Origin: Chloroflexota bacterium
GTDB lineage: Bacteria; Chloroflexota; Anaerolineae; Aggregatilineales; Phototrophicaceae
NCBI GenBank assembly: GCA_026707745.1
Contig: JAPOWG010000048.1
Coordinates: forward strand, 1 to 32,893
DNA length: 32,893 nt
Direction: 5' to 3'
The notes below the pieces were generated by a model. It saw only the letters and a list, made by a program, of their open reading frames with translations. It had not been told where the DNA came from and searched no databases. This document shows, one piece after another, positions 8,482 to 15,829 of this stretch. Made by a program: the position numbers and the translations under genes. Position 1 is the first letter of the stretch, and each line of letters opens with the position of its first letter.

Positions 8482-8874
8482 CTAGTTCTGCGCGGCCTTC
8501 CTGCCAATCTGATCAGGAATATGCCGGAATTCATGGGACAGGGCCGTGTGGTGATCCAGATGTTGGGCGATCAACTCGAAGGGTGAAGCCTTTTCTGTCT
8601 CGCCGAACGCGATCATCCAGTGATCGTCGCCGCTCCGGACCCAGCGTCCACCGAAATTTCGCAGGATAGATTCGCCGAGGAAGGCGCCAAATTTTTCCTG
8701 GAGCAACAGTTTGTCCCCATCGTTCAGTTCGGCTCGATGCTCGTCAATATAGTTGTCCAACCAGGATACGGAATCGGCCGAATAGTCCAACTGAACTTGC
8801 TCTTTTTCGCTGAGCACGTCAATGACCAACTGCGCGTCTTCCTGGAAGTCGGACGTCCTTGTGGCTGTCTTCAA
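8482..8874 (-). CDS. Small conserved-looking hypothetical protein (DUF3806-like, tentative)
   Basis: This 130-residue soluble protein starts at a TTG (8874-8872) with GGAGAG six bases upstream, which fixes the start. No signal peptide or membrane segment is present. Visible segments are LDYSADSVSWLDNYIDEHR (helix), LGESILRNFGGRWV, and a strand with SGDDHWMIAFG followed by SPFELIAQHLDH. The pattern of a helical start, a GGRW turn and a short strand recalls small uncharacterised proteins of the DUF3806 kind, but I cannot confirm this. It is convergent with the STAND ATPase, and the two share a terminator region. No function is assigned. Gene reality is well supported by the start site and terminator. 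Confidence 0.72.
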   Translation of the reverse strand: MKTATRTSDFQEDAQLVIDVLSEKEQVQLDYSADSVSWLDNYIDEHRAELNDGDKLLLQEKFGAFLGESILRNFGGRWVRSGDDHWMIAFGETEKASPFELIAQHLDHHTALSHEFRHIPDQIGRKAAQN

Positions 8875-9013
8875 ACGATTCTCTCCTATCTGATCCGTTT
8901 CGCACTAACAGGCTTATACGCCTGTATACGTCATGACACATTTATGCTGACAAGCTAACAAGCTCGCATCTTACCTGGACCATCAACTGAAACGGAAACT
9001 CTCTACAAAAGAA

Positions 9014-9036
9014 AAACCAATGCCAATCATTGGTTT
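9014..9036 (-). terminator. Terminator of tRNA-Gly
   Basis: Arms AAACCAATG (9014-9022) and CATTGGTTT (9028-9036) pair perfectly over nine bases with a 5-nt loop. Read leftwards from the tRNA, the stem ends in a run of five T then C. It begins seven bases after the tRNA 3' end. Confidence 0.8.
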
Positions 9037-9042
9037 CGCGAA

Positions 9043-9113
9043 GCGGGCAACGGGATTCGAACCCGTGACCTTTTCCTTGGCAAGGAAATGTTCTACCGCT
9101 GAACTATGCCCGC
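9043..9113 (-). tRNA. tRNA-Gly (anticodon GCC)
   Basis: The minus strand folds into a 71-nt cloverleaf: acceptor arms GCGGGCA and TGCCCGC pair perfectly, the D-arm contains AGCGGTAGA, the anticodon stem is TTTCC/GGAAA with loop TTGCCAA, and the T-loop reads TTCGAAT. The anticodon is GCC, glycine. No CCA is encoded. It has its own promoter (9126-9154) and terminator (9014-9036). Confidence 0.96.
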
Positions 9114-9125
9114 AGGGTTACCCGA

Positions 9126-9154
9126 ATTATAACCAATGGATAGACCAAAGGCAA
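9126..9154 (-). promoter_or_regulatory. Promoter of tRNA-Gly
   Basis: On the minus strand TTGCCT (9154-9149), a 17-base spacer and a perfect TATAAT (9131-9126). The expected start is a few bases upstream of the mature tRNA 5' end at 9113. Confidence 0.78.
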
Positions 9155-9269
9155 GACTCCGTTTGGCAACTCGGCAGAGGTAACGCGCCCCCGCTCGCCG
9201 CTTGCCCTTATTGATTTGTCGTGCTTAACTAATCAAGATACCGTTCATGGACTCCCTGCGCGCGCAAGC

Positions 9270-10358
9270 ATGACCGATCGGCCACCATACAAGTTCCTAT
9301 TCAATCCCTATCAAAAAGACCTGATCCTGTCGATCGACGGCGGCGGCATGCGTGGCATCATAGCCTTGGCGATCTTGTGCTGGCTGGAGGAACAGACCGG
9401 CAGACCCGCTTACGAGTTGTTCAAGTTGGTCGGGGGGACCAGCACGGGCGCGCTGATCTGCGCCGGCTTGGGCTTGGGCATGAGCGCGCGCGAGATGATG
9501 GACGACGTCTATAAAGATCGCCTGCCGCGGTCCTTCCGCAAGATCAAGCGCTTTCGTTGGCTGCGCTTTCTTTTCAGCGGCCTGCGACATATGTACGCGT
9601 ACAAACCTTTCATCGACGCGCTGGGACCCTATTCCGAAGGCAAGCGCATGGCGGATATCGTTAACCCCGCGATTTTGTTGACGACGAAGGATATGCGCAC
9701 CAGCAATACTTACTACATCACCAACCGGGGTCCGGGCGCTCCTATGTTCGCGCATTGGCCCTTGGCCGGCGCTGTCGCGTCCAGCGTGGCCGCGCCGCTT
9801 TTCTTTCCGCCCGTGGGGGGCAATCTGGTCGACGGCGGCGTCGGCAGCTACGGCAATCTCTGTCTCGCGGTATCCGTGGAGGCGGTCGAATACCTGGAAA
9901 TGAAAGTGGAAAACGTCCTCCACTTGTCGCTAGGCAACGGCTATATTTCTAATGAAGAGGACGAGGGCGCTGGCGCAAGATTCTGGTTGAAGTCCTGGAT
10001 TGAGTATCTGATCTTCGAAGGCATGGATGACGCCGCTCTGCAGCAGGTCTTCATGGCGCGCGCCATTTACGCGCAGATGGATTTCCGCCGCTATAATCCG
10101 CTGCTGAGCCGGGAGAATGTCGAACAAAACCTCGGGATCGACTGCGGCGATGTCGACCCGTCGGCGCTGGGGCTGGATAGCAATGGGCGGGACGAAGTCG
10201 AATTGATGGAGCGGATCGGCCGCGCCTATGCCGCGAAGATCGACTGGATGAAGGAAGGGGCGCTGCCCTGGAACACCATCGGCGGCCGTGCCGCGCCGGG
10301 CTTCGCCGATTCCGACTGGGAGCATTCGCCTTTTAGCGCGGAGGCCCTGCTGAAGTGA
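9270..10358 (+). CDS. Patatin-like phospholipase
   Basis: The protein is a predicted acyl hydrolase with a Ser-Asp dyad, acting on phospholipids or other acyl esters. From ATG 9270 (362 residues) the oxyanion-hole motif DGGGMRG is at 23-29, the nucleophile elbow GTSTG at 56-60 (Ser58), and the second catalytic residue is in LVDGGVGSYGN. Hydrophobic LAGAVASSVAAPLFFPP just before it is typical of the family. The frame is open further upstream to a TTG at 9216 that would add 18 residues; neither start has a good ribosome site. I prefer 9270 because the core domain starts soon after. There is no signal peptide, so it probably acts inside the cell. Bacterial patatins range from lipid turnover enzymes to defence effectors; no cyclase gene is adjacent, so housekeeping is more likely. 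Confidence 0.88.
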   Translation: MTDRPPYKFLFNPYQKDLILSIDGGGMRGIIALAILCWLEEQTGRPAYELFKLVGGTSTGALICAGLGLGMSAREMMDDVYKDRLPRSFRKIKRFRWLRFLFSGLRHMYAYKPFIDALGPYSEGKRMADIVNPAILLTTKDMRTSNTYYITNRGPGAPMFAHWPLAGAVASSVAAPLFFPPVGGNLVDGGVGSYGNLCLAVSVEAVEYLEMKVENVLHLSLGNGYISNEEDEGAGARFWLKSWIEYLIFEGMDDAALQQVFMARAIYAQMDFRRYNPLLSRENVEQNLGIDCGDVDPSALGLDSNGRDEVELMERIGRAYAAKIDWMKEGALPWNTIGGRAAPGFADSDWEHSPFSAEALLK

Positions 10359-10440
10359 AATCGAACTGCGCGACCATGATGCCGGGCGCCCTTTTGGCTG
10401 ACCGCCTCTAAATTCGCTCATGCGCCAATAGCAATATAAG

Positions 10441-10461
10441 AGGCGACTCGACGAGTCGCCT
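10441..10461. repeat. 21-nt hairpin repeat, copy E
   Basis: Arms AGGCGACTC and GAGTCGCCT pair perfectly around loop GAC. It lies between the convergent patatin and glutamine synthetase genes, where it could also serve as a terminator, although no T-run follows on either strand. Same 9-3-9 layout as the other copies. Confidence 0.65.
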
Positions 10462-10487
10462 CCTAAGTTCTTGCGGGTTATTCTTGC

Positions 10488-10505
10488 CTGCTGGATGGCC
10501 AGCAG
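10488..10505. terminator. Weak hairpin downstream of glutamine synthetase
   Basis: CTGCTGG (10488-10494) and CCAGCAG (10499-10505) form a 7-bp stem with a 4-nt loop, 28 bp past the end of glnA. No T-tract follows, so termination is uncertain. Confidence 0.35.
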
Positions 10506-10532
10506 CCGATCCGCGCGCAGCTATGCTGAAGA

Positions 10533-11969
10533 CTAAATGCTGAAATACAACTCGAACTCGTAGGGATGCGGGCGCATGGCAACCGCGTCCTGATCCTCGA
10601 CCTGCTTGTAGGCGATGTAATTCTCGAGGAATGCTTCGCTGAAGACGCCGCCTTCCAGCAAGAAATCGTGGTTCGCTTCGAGTTCGCGCAGAGCATCTCC
10701 CAGTGTGCCCGGCATGACCGGCGTTTCATGCTCGCCTTCATACAGATCAGCTTCTGAAGATTCGCCCGGATCAATCTGATTTTTGATGCCGTCGATTCCC
10801 GCCATCAACAAGGCTGGCATTGCCAGGTAGGGATTTGCTGCCGGGTCGGGCCAGCGCGCCTCAACGCGTTTGGCTTTTGGATTGTTGCTGTACATAGGAA
10901 TACGGATGCCGGCCGAACGGTTGCGGGCGGAGTAAATCAGATTGACCGGCGCTTCATAACCGGGCACCAGACGCCTATAGCTGTTCGTGATCGGGTTGGT
11001 GAAGGCTGCGGTTGCCGGGGCATGTTTGATCAGACCGCCAATGTACCAGAGCGCCATCTGGCTTAAGCCCGCGTACATATCGCCGCCAAAGAGCGGAGCG
11101 CCATCTTTCCAGAGCGACATATGTACATGCATACCTGAGCCGTTTTCTTCAAAAAGCGGCTTGGGCATGAACGTGGCGTGCAAGCCATTGGCCATGGCAA
11201 CATTCTTGACAATGTACTTGTAAGTCACCATCATATCCGCCATCTCCAGCAGCGGTGCGTACTTCAGGTCGATCTCGGCCTGGCCGGCGCCACCCACCTC
11301 GTGATGATGGACCTCGACCTCCATGCCGACGTCGATCATTGTCTGTACCATTTCCGCGCGGACGTCCTGGGTTTTGTCGAGCGGCGACAGCGGGAAATAG
11401 CCCATTTTAATCCGATTCATGTGGCCCTGGGCCGGGTCTTCGTTGCCGCTGTTCCAGTCACCCTCGAAGGAATCGACGCGATAGAAACTGCTGTTCTCGG
11501 ACGTGCTGTATTGCACGTTGTCGAACATGAAAAACTCGGCTTCCGGGCCGAAATAGGCGATATTGGCGAGGTCCGAGCCATTCAGATAGGCTTCGGCGCG
11601 TTTCGCTACACCACGCGCATCCAACGCATAGGGCTCACGGCTGATCGGATCGTGCGCGTCGCAATAGAGAGCTAGCGTCTTGTAACTGAAAAAGGGATCG
11701 ACATAAGCCGTGGCCAGGTCCGCCAGCAGGATCATGTCCGATTCATTGATCGCCTGGAAACCCTGGATACTCGAACCATCGAATCCAAAGCCGTCTTCAA
11801 ACGCGCCTTCGTCGACGGATTGTATCGGCATGCTGAAGTGCTGTGGAATGCCGCGAATATCGACGAAACGCAAATCGATTTCAACGATGTCGTTCTCATG
11901 CGCCCATGCCAGCAGGGCGGCGGGCGATTCCATCGCGGAAGCGGGGGGAACATACCTTGCCATTTCCAT
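10533..11969 (-). CDS. glnA: Glutamine synthetase, type I
   Basis: The enzyme joins ammonia to glutamate using ATP and is the main entry of ammonium into biosynthesis; type I enzymes are dodecamers. At 478 residues it has family length. Visible motifs are FGFDGSSIQGF near residue 44, the metal-binding VEVHHHEVGGAGQAEID, the ATP-site segment FEENGSGMHVHMS, and the C-terminal NPYLAMPALLMAGIDGI. Tyr410 (EADLYEGEHE) aligns with the adenylylation tyrosine region of the beta type, but the usual LPPEE after it is absent, so control by adenylylation is doubtful. AAGGA lies just upstream; ATG 11969 and ATG 11963 are both possible, the latter better spaced. It is monocistronic, with no nearby glnB or glnR. 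The upstream gap of about 250 bp has no clear promoter. Confidence 0.96.
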   Translation of the reverse strand: MEMARYVPPASAMESPAALLAWAHENDIVEIDLRFVDIRGIPQHFSMPIQSVDEGAFEDGFGFDGSSIQGFQAINESDMILLADLATAYVDPFFSYKTLALYCDAHDPISREPYALDARGVAKRAEAYLNGSDLANIAYFGPEAEFFMFDNVQYSTSENSSFYRVDSFEGDWNSGNEDPAQGHMNRIKMGYFPLSPLDKTQDVRAEMVQTMIDVGMEVEVHHHEVGGAGQAEIDLKYAPLLEMADMMVTYKYIVKNVAMANGLHATFMPKPLFEENGSGMHVHMSLWKDGAPLFGGDMYAGLSQMALWYIGGLIKHAPATAAFTNPITNSYRRLVPGYEAPVNLIYSARNRSAGIRIPMYSNNPKAKRVEARWPDPAANPYLAMPALLMAGIDGIKNQIDPGESSEADLYEGEHETPVMPGTLGDALRELEANHDFLLEGGVFSEAFLENYIAYKQVEDQDAVAMRPHPYEFELYFSI

Positions 11970-12226
11970 TCATCCTTCTGCTAAAGTCGTCTAAATGTTA
12001 ACAAGCGTCATTGTATTGGACGTTTCTTACAACATCCACAGCGATTATTATCGAAATTGAATCCCATTTTCTGTAAAAATTAACTAAAGTTCCGGGATCC
12101 ACGATCTTATATAGGTGTCAACCGCTATTTGGGGCTTTCCTTTTGGAATTCTCAAATCGAGTCTGGCGGACAATTAGCGAAGGCTGCTAGCATAGGCGAC
12201 CCTGCCAGTCCTTGGGGGATGGTGTT

Positions 12227-13006
12227 GTGCAAAAACAATTGATCCTAGCTATTGTTATCGCCGTGTTAACGATATCAGTCGCCGCGCAAGCGCCGGAAGT
12301 GCCCGTTCTCGTTCCCGACGTGATCCGGATCTACCCCCATGACGATAATGCTTTTACGCAAGGTTTGCTCTGGGACAGTGGTTTTTTGTACGAATCGACG
12401 GGATTGCGCGGCCAATCCACGCTGCGGCGGGTAGAGATTGAGACCGGCCGTCCCTTGGAAACGGTCTCGCTCGCAGACGACCTTTTCGCCGAAGGCCTGG
12501 AGCACGTCGGCGACACGCTTATTCAGTTGACCTGGCAAGCTGGGCTCGCCGTCGTTTACGATTTCAACACCTTTGAACACCTCGATACGATATCTTACGA
12601 CGGCGAGGGCTGGGGACTTTGCTATGACGGCCGCTACTTGTTCATGAGCGACGGCAGTTCCTACCTCAGCATTCGCGATCCCGGGAGTTTCGATTTGATT
12701 TTCCGCGGCGCGGTCACCTACAATGGACAGATCCTGCCAGCTTCTTTGCTCAACGAACTGGAATGCGTTGACGATTATATTTACGCCAATGCCTGGAATA
12801 CCGATTACATCTTCCAAATTGACAAATTCACCGGCGATATTGTTGCCGTCATTGATGCCTCTTCCTTGCTGACTGAAGCCGAGAAAGCCGCACTCGACCA
12901 CGGAAGCGTGCTCAATGGCATCGCATACAATCCCGAGTCGATGACTTTTTACGTGACGGGCAAGAGATGGCCCAAGATCTTTGAAGTCGTCTTCGTCGAA
13001 AGCTAA
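12227..13006 (+). CDS. Secreted glutaminyl-peptide cyclotransferase (beta-propeller type)
   Basis: The protein resembles plant/bacterial glutaminyl cyclases (Glu_cyclase_2 family), five-bladed propellers that convert N-terminal glutamine of proteins to pyroglutamate. Recognisable segments include YPHDDNAFTQGLLWDSGFLYESTGLRGQS (shown as YPHDDNAFTQGL and YESTGLRGQS), FAEGLEH, YDGEGWGLCYDG, LNELECVDDYIYANAW and LNGIAYNP near the end. The frame is open from TTG 12212, but GTG 12227 has GGGGGA seven bases upstream and gives a clean signal peptide (MQKQLILAIVIAVLTISVAAQA). The 259-residue product should be exported. It stands alone between glnA and the marR operon. A hairpin (13016-13029) follows without a T-run. 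The family call is strong; the natural substrate is unknown. Confidence 0.9.
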   Translation: MQKQLILAIVIAVLTISVAAQAPEVPVLVPDVIRIYPHDDNAFTQGLLWDSGFLYESTGLRGQSTLRRVEIETGRPLETVSLADDLFAEGLEHVGDTLIQLTWQAGLAVVYDFNTFEHLDTISYDGEGWGLCYDGRYLFMSDGSSYLSIRDPGSFDLIFRGAVTYNGQILPASLLNELECVDDYIYANAWNTDYIFQIDKFTGDIVAVIDASSLLTEAEKAALDHGSVLNGIAYNPESMTFYVTGKRWPKIFEVVFVES

Positions 13007-13052
13007 CGTGCTCGCGCCGCCCCCGCGGCAAAACAATCTAACAGATCTCTAA

Positions 13053-13080
13053 TAGACATCGGTCTGAAAACCTGTATAGT
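13053..13080 (+). promoter_or_regulatory. Promoter of the marR-drug exporter operon
   Basis: TAGACA (13053-13058), a 16-base spacer and TATAGT (13075-13080), each one base from consensus. The expected start is near 13086-13087, which is the first ATG of the marR gene. Confidence 0.7.
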
Positions 13081-13106
13081 TCATATATGGATAATTCATA
13101 TATGAA
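13080..13106. promoter_or_regulatory. MarR autoregulatory operator (two half-overlapping palindromes)
   Basis: TTCATATATGAA at 13095-13106 is a perfect 12-bp palindrome. Another copy of its first ten bases, TTCATATATG, is at 13080-13089, 15 bases away. Together they cover the end of the -10 box, the transcription start and both candidate start codons. MarR proteins bind such A/T-rich palindromes as dimers, so repression of its own operon is the natural reading. Confidence 0.65.
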
Positions 13107-13614
13107 TAAATGCGACGGTTCCCACACCGCGAACCCGCAGTCCTTCGAAGAGGAATTCTTCCTGCTTTTGATGCGCATCAACCGTGTGCTGCGGCAGCTT
13201 GCCAATCAGCAGATGGAAGTATGCCGTTTAACGCCGACGCAGCTTTTTTTCCTGAAACGTCTTTATGAGGCGGGGGCGCCGCAGCCAATCAGCTTCTTCG
13301 CCGATGGCGTTTTTTCCAATCGCTCCAACGCGTCGCAGATGATAGACCGCTTGCAGGCTGAAGGATATGTCGAGCGAGTGAAGAACCCGAAAGACCGCCG
13401 CAGCGTGCTCGTCCAATTGACCGACAGCGGCGCGGAGGAATTGGAGCTGGGGCATGCCCGTCATCAGCAATTGGCGCAATCGCTATTCGAGCCATTTAGC
13501 GAGGAAGAACGCGACGCCGCCATTCGCACTTTGCGCCACGTGCTGAGCCTGCTTGAAGCCTACGAGACCGACGGTTCTGAAGGGCTGGAAGATGCGCAAG
13601 CCAACTCGGCTTGA
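13087..13614 (+). CDS. MarR-family transcriptional repressor
   Basis: This 175-residue protein has the winged helix-turn-helix of the MarR family. The recognition helix lies in FSNRSNASQMIDRLQAEG and the wing in YVERVKNPKDRRSVLVQLTDSG, whose DRR is nearly invariant in the family. Dimer helices flank it (LLLMRINRVLRQLANQQ at the start and a C-terminal helix with RTLRHVLSLLEAYE). Two in-frame ATGs exist, 13087 and 13102; neither has a strong ribosome site, and the first coincides with the predicted transcription start, so a leaderless message is likely. It is the first gene of an operon with an ABC exporter, 42 bp upstream of the ATPase. This layout predicts control of export by a toxic ligand that releases the repressor. 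Confidence 0.93.
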   Translation: MDNSYMNKCDGSHTANPQSFEEEFFLLLMRINRVLRQLANQQMEVCRLTPTQLFFLKRLYEAGAPQPISFFADGVFSNRSNASQMIDRLQAEGYVERVKNPKDRRSVLVQLTDSGAEELELGHARHQQLAQSLFEPFSEEERDAAIRTLRHVLSLLEAYETDGSEGLEDAQANSA

Positions 13615-13656
13615 AAGCCGCATTTCAACGAACAAATCTCACAGGAGGTCAACATT

Positions 13657-14655
13657 GTGTCAAGCCATCACACCATCATCGCGGAAAATGTCTACAAGCA
13701 CTTTGGCGATGTCAAAGCGCTGGACGGCGTCTCTATCGCCGCCGAGAACGGCAAGGTGCTTGGTCTGCTGGGACCGAACGGCGCCGGCAAGACCACGCTC
13801 GTACGCATCTTCGCCACCTTGCTCAAGCCGGATAAGGGCGAAGTCCGTGTTGGCGGCATTGATGTCCGGCGTCGCCCGCAGCAAGTGCGCGAGATCATCG
13901 GCCTGGCCGGGCAATACGCCGCGGTTGACGAAATCCTGACGGGGCGTGAAAACCTGGTCATGGTCGGGCGGCTCTATCACATGTCGCGACGGGATGCGAA
14001 GCGGCGAGCCGCCGAACTGCTTAAGCGATTTGAGTTGACCGACGCCGCTGATCGCTCGGTCAAGACCTATTCCGGCGGCATGCGCCGCCGCCTGGATCTC
14101 GCCGCGAGTATCGTCGCGCGTCCAAGCATCCTGTTCCTTGATGAGCCGACAACCGGCCTGGATCCGCGGACGCGCATCATCATGTGGGATACCATCCGTA
14201 GCCTGGTATCGGACGGCACGACGCTTTTGCTGACGACACAATACCTGGAAGAAGCGGATGAATTGGCGGACAAGATCGTCGTCATCGATCACGGGCACGT
14301 CATCGCCGAAGGCACGGCCGACCAACTCAAAGCCAATATGGCCGCCGATTTCATCGATATCACCGTCGCCAACCCGCTGCAAGCGGTGCAAGCATCGGAA
14401 CTGCTGCGGCCTCTGTCAACCGAAGCGCCGCAAACCGACGACCTGCGCGGTCATGTCGTCCTTTCTGTGGAAAGCGGCGTTCAAAGTATCGCCGAAGTCG
14501 TTCGCTTGCTCGATAGCGAAGATATTCACATCGCCGAACTCAACCTGCGTCGGCCCACTCTCAATGATGTCTTCCTCAGCATCACCGGCGAGGCGATCGT
14601 TGAAGAGGAAGTGAAACCCAAGCGCCGAGGCTTCGGCCGCCGGCGTAGCGCCTGA
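13657..14655 (+). CDS. ABC exporter ATP-binding protein, DrrA-like
   Basis: This 332-residue ATPase powers a two-gene drug or lipid exporter. The Walker A is GPNGAGKTT near residue 39-47, the signature YSGGMRRRLDLAASI, and the Walker B ILFLDEPTTGLD. The C-terminal extension after residue 240 (EVVRLLDSEDIHIAELNLRRPTLNDVFLSITGEA) is the DrrA/NodI-type tail that binds the membrane partner. The GTG start at 13657 has a full AGGAGGT seven bases upstream, the best ribosome site in the window. The gene lies 42 bp after marR and 42 bp before its permease. Similar MarR-DrrAB units export antibiotics such as daunorubicin; the substrate here is unknown. Confidence 0.95.
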   Translation: MSSHHTIIAENVYKHFGDVKALDGVSIAAENGKVLGLLGPNGAGKTTLVRIFATLLKPDKGEVRVGGIDVRRRPQQVREIIGLAGQYAAVDEILTGRENLVMVGRLYHMSRRDAKRRAAELLKRFELTDAADRSVKTYSGGMRRRLDLAASIVARPSILFLDEPTTGLDPRTRIIMWDTIRSLVSDGTTLLLTTQYLEEADELADKIVVIDHGHVIAEGTADQLKANMAADFIDITVANPLQAVQASELLRPLSTEAPQTDDLRGHVVLSVESGVQSIAEVVRLLDSEDIHIAELNLRRPTLNDVFLSITGEAIVEEEVKPKRRGFGRRRSA

Positions 14656-14697
14656 CCCAGCTAATTCACCGTCAAACCGATTGAAGGAAAGTCCAAC

Positions 14698-15540
14698 ATG
14701 TCACATCAAACGCTGAAAAGCCCAGCATCAACCGTCATCGTTCCTGCAACCAGCGAAGCCGGCTTTCTCAAGCACTTGTGGTGGAATGTTGCGGATACCT
14801 ACGTGGTGATGATTCGCAACTTGATGTACTTCGTGCGAGAACCGCAATTGCTCATCTTCGCCACCATTCAGCCTGTCATGTTCCTGCTGCTGTTCACCTA
14901 TGTCTTTGGCGGCGTGATCAGCTTTTCCACCGGCGGGGATTACATCAACTATCTGATGCCCGGCATTGTCATCCAGTCCATCATCTTCGCCTCCTCTAAT
15001 ACGACGGTGGGCTTGTCGCTGGATCTCTCGCGCGGGATGATCGATCGTTTTCGTTCCTTGCCCATGTCGCGCGCGGCCGTATTGGCCGGGCGGACGGCAG
15101 CCGATACCGCTCGCGGCTTTTTCACCATAACGATCATGCTGATCGCCGGCTTTGTAATTGGCTTCCGCTTTGCGGATTGGGGCACCGGCATTGCCGGATT
15201 GCTATTGGCGGTGGCTTTCGGCTATGCCTTTACCTGGATTTCCGCCACAATCGGGCTCCTGGTAAAAGACCCTGAAGCGGCGCAAGTCGCGGGATTCATT
15301 TGGCTCTTTCCCTTGACTTTTGCCAGCTCGATATTCGTGCCGACCCGTACCATGCCGGATTGGCTGCGCGCCTTTGCCGAAAACCAGCCGGTAAGCATCG
15401 TTGCCAGCACCGTGCGCGACTTGATGACCGGCACGGTCAACACGGACGAAATCACGACTTCGCTGGCCTGGATCATCGGCATCGTGCTGGTGTTCATGCC
15501 TCTGGCAGTACGTCAGTATGCCAAGGTGGCTTCTCGCTAA
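14698..15540 (+). CDS. ABC-2 type exporter permease, DrrB-like
   Basis: This 280-residue membrane protein is the channel partner of the preceding ATPase. The cytosolic start (about 50 residues) ends in YVVMIRNLMYFVREPQ, followed by six hydrophobic segments, among them LLIFATIQPVMFLLLFTYVFGG and the segment around residue 145 (FFTITIMLIAGFVIGF). The late motif FPLTFASSIFVPTRTMPDWLRAFAENQPVS is the ABC-2 signature of the DrrB group (seen as FVPTRTMPDWLRAFAENQP). The ATG at 14698 has GAAGGAAAG upstream. It is the last gene of the operon; two hairpin repeats lie in the 289-bp gap downstream. Confidence 0.95.
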   Translation: MSHQTLKSPASTVIVPATSEAGFLKHLWWNVADTYVVMIRNLMYFVREPQLLIFATIQPVMFLLLFTYVFGGVISFSTGGDYINYLMPGIVIQSIIFASSNTTVGLSLDLSRGMIDRFRSLPMSRAAVLAGRTAADTARGFFTITIMLIAGFVIGFRFADWGTGIAGLLLAVAFGYAFTWISATIGLLVKDPEAAQVAGFIWLFPLTFASSIFVPTRTMPDWLRAFAENQPVSIVASTVRDLMTGTVNTDEITTSLAWIIGIVLVFMPLAVRQYAKVASR

Positions 15541-15633
15541 AGGCCCGGCAAGGCGCCATTCTGAAGCGCGAAAACCTTCCTACTAACTGGAGATGCGCGG
15601 CAGAAACCCTTTGTTGAGATAAATCAGATGTAA

Positions 15634-15654
15634 GGGCGACCAATCTGGTTGCCC
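15634..15654. repeat. 21-nt hairpin repeat, copy B
   Basis: Arms GGGCGACCA and TGGTTGCCC pair with one G-T wobble, loop ATC, preceded by GTAA. It lies 93 bp after the exporter operon and 23 bp before copy C, so the two form a tandem pair. Confidence 0.65.
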
Positions 15655-15677
15655 GCATCAGCCAATACATGAAAGAT

Positions 15678-15698
15678 GGGCGACTTGATAAGTCGTCC
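15678..15698. repeat. 21-nt hairpin repeat, copy C
   Basis: Arms GGGCGACTT and AAGTCGTCC pair with one G-T wobble, loop GAT; CTAC follows on the right flank, mirroring the GTAG seen left of copies A and D. The rest of the 15541-15829 gap shows nothing further that I can identify. Confidence 0.65.
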
Positions 15699-15829
15699 CT
15701 ACGATTTCGACATAAATGAAGGTTATGACCAGAACATCCACCGCATCCAGCAAACTCACTCTATCGCCCGCCTGGAAAAACTGCGCTACACTTGACCCGC
15801 TTCAGTTGATAACCAGAAAGTGATTACGG

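Noticed and set aside
9216..9269. TTG 9216 as start of the patatin gene
   Set aside because: It lacks a ribosome site and adds 18 residues not expected before the domain; kept only as an alternative.
12105..12120. TTGACA on the minus strand upstream of glnA as its promoter
   Set aside because: No -10 box occurs at 16-18 bases; the nearest A/T-rich hexamer is only six bases away.
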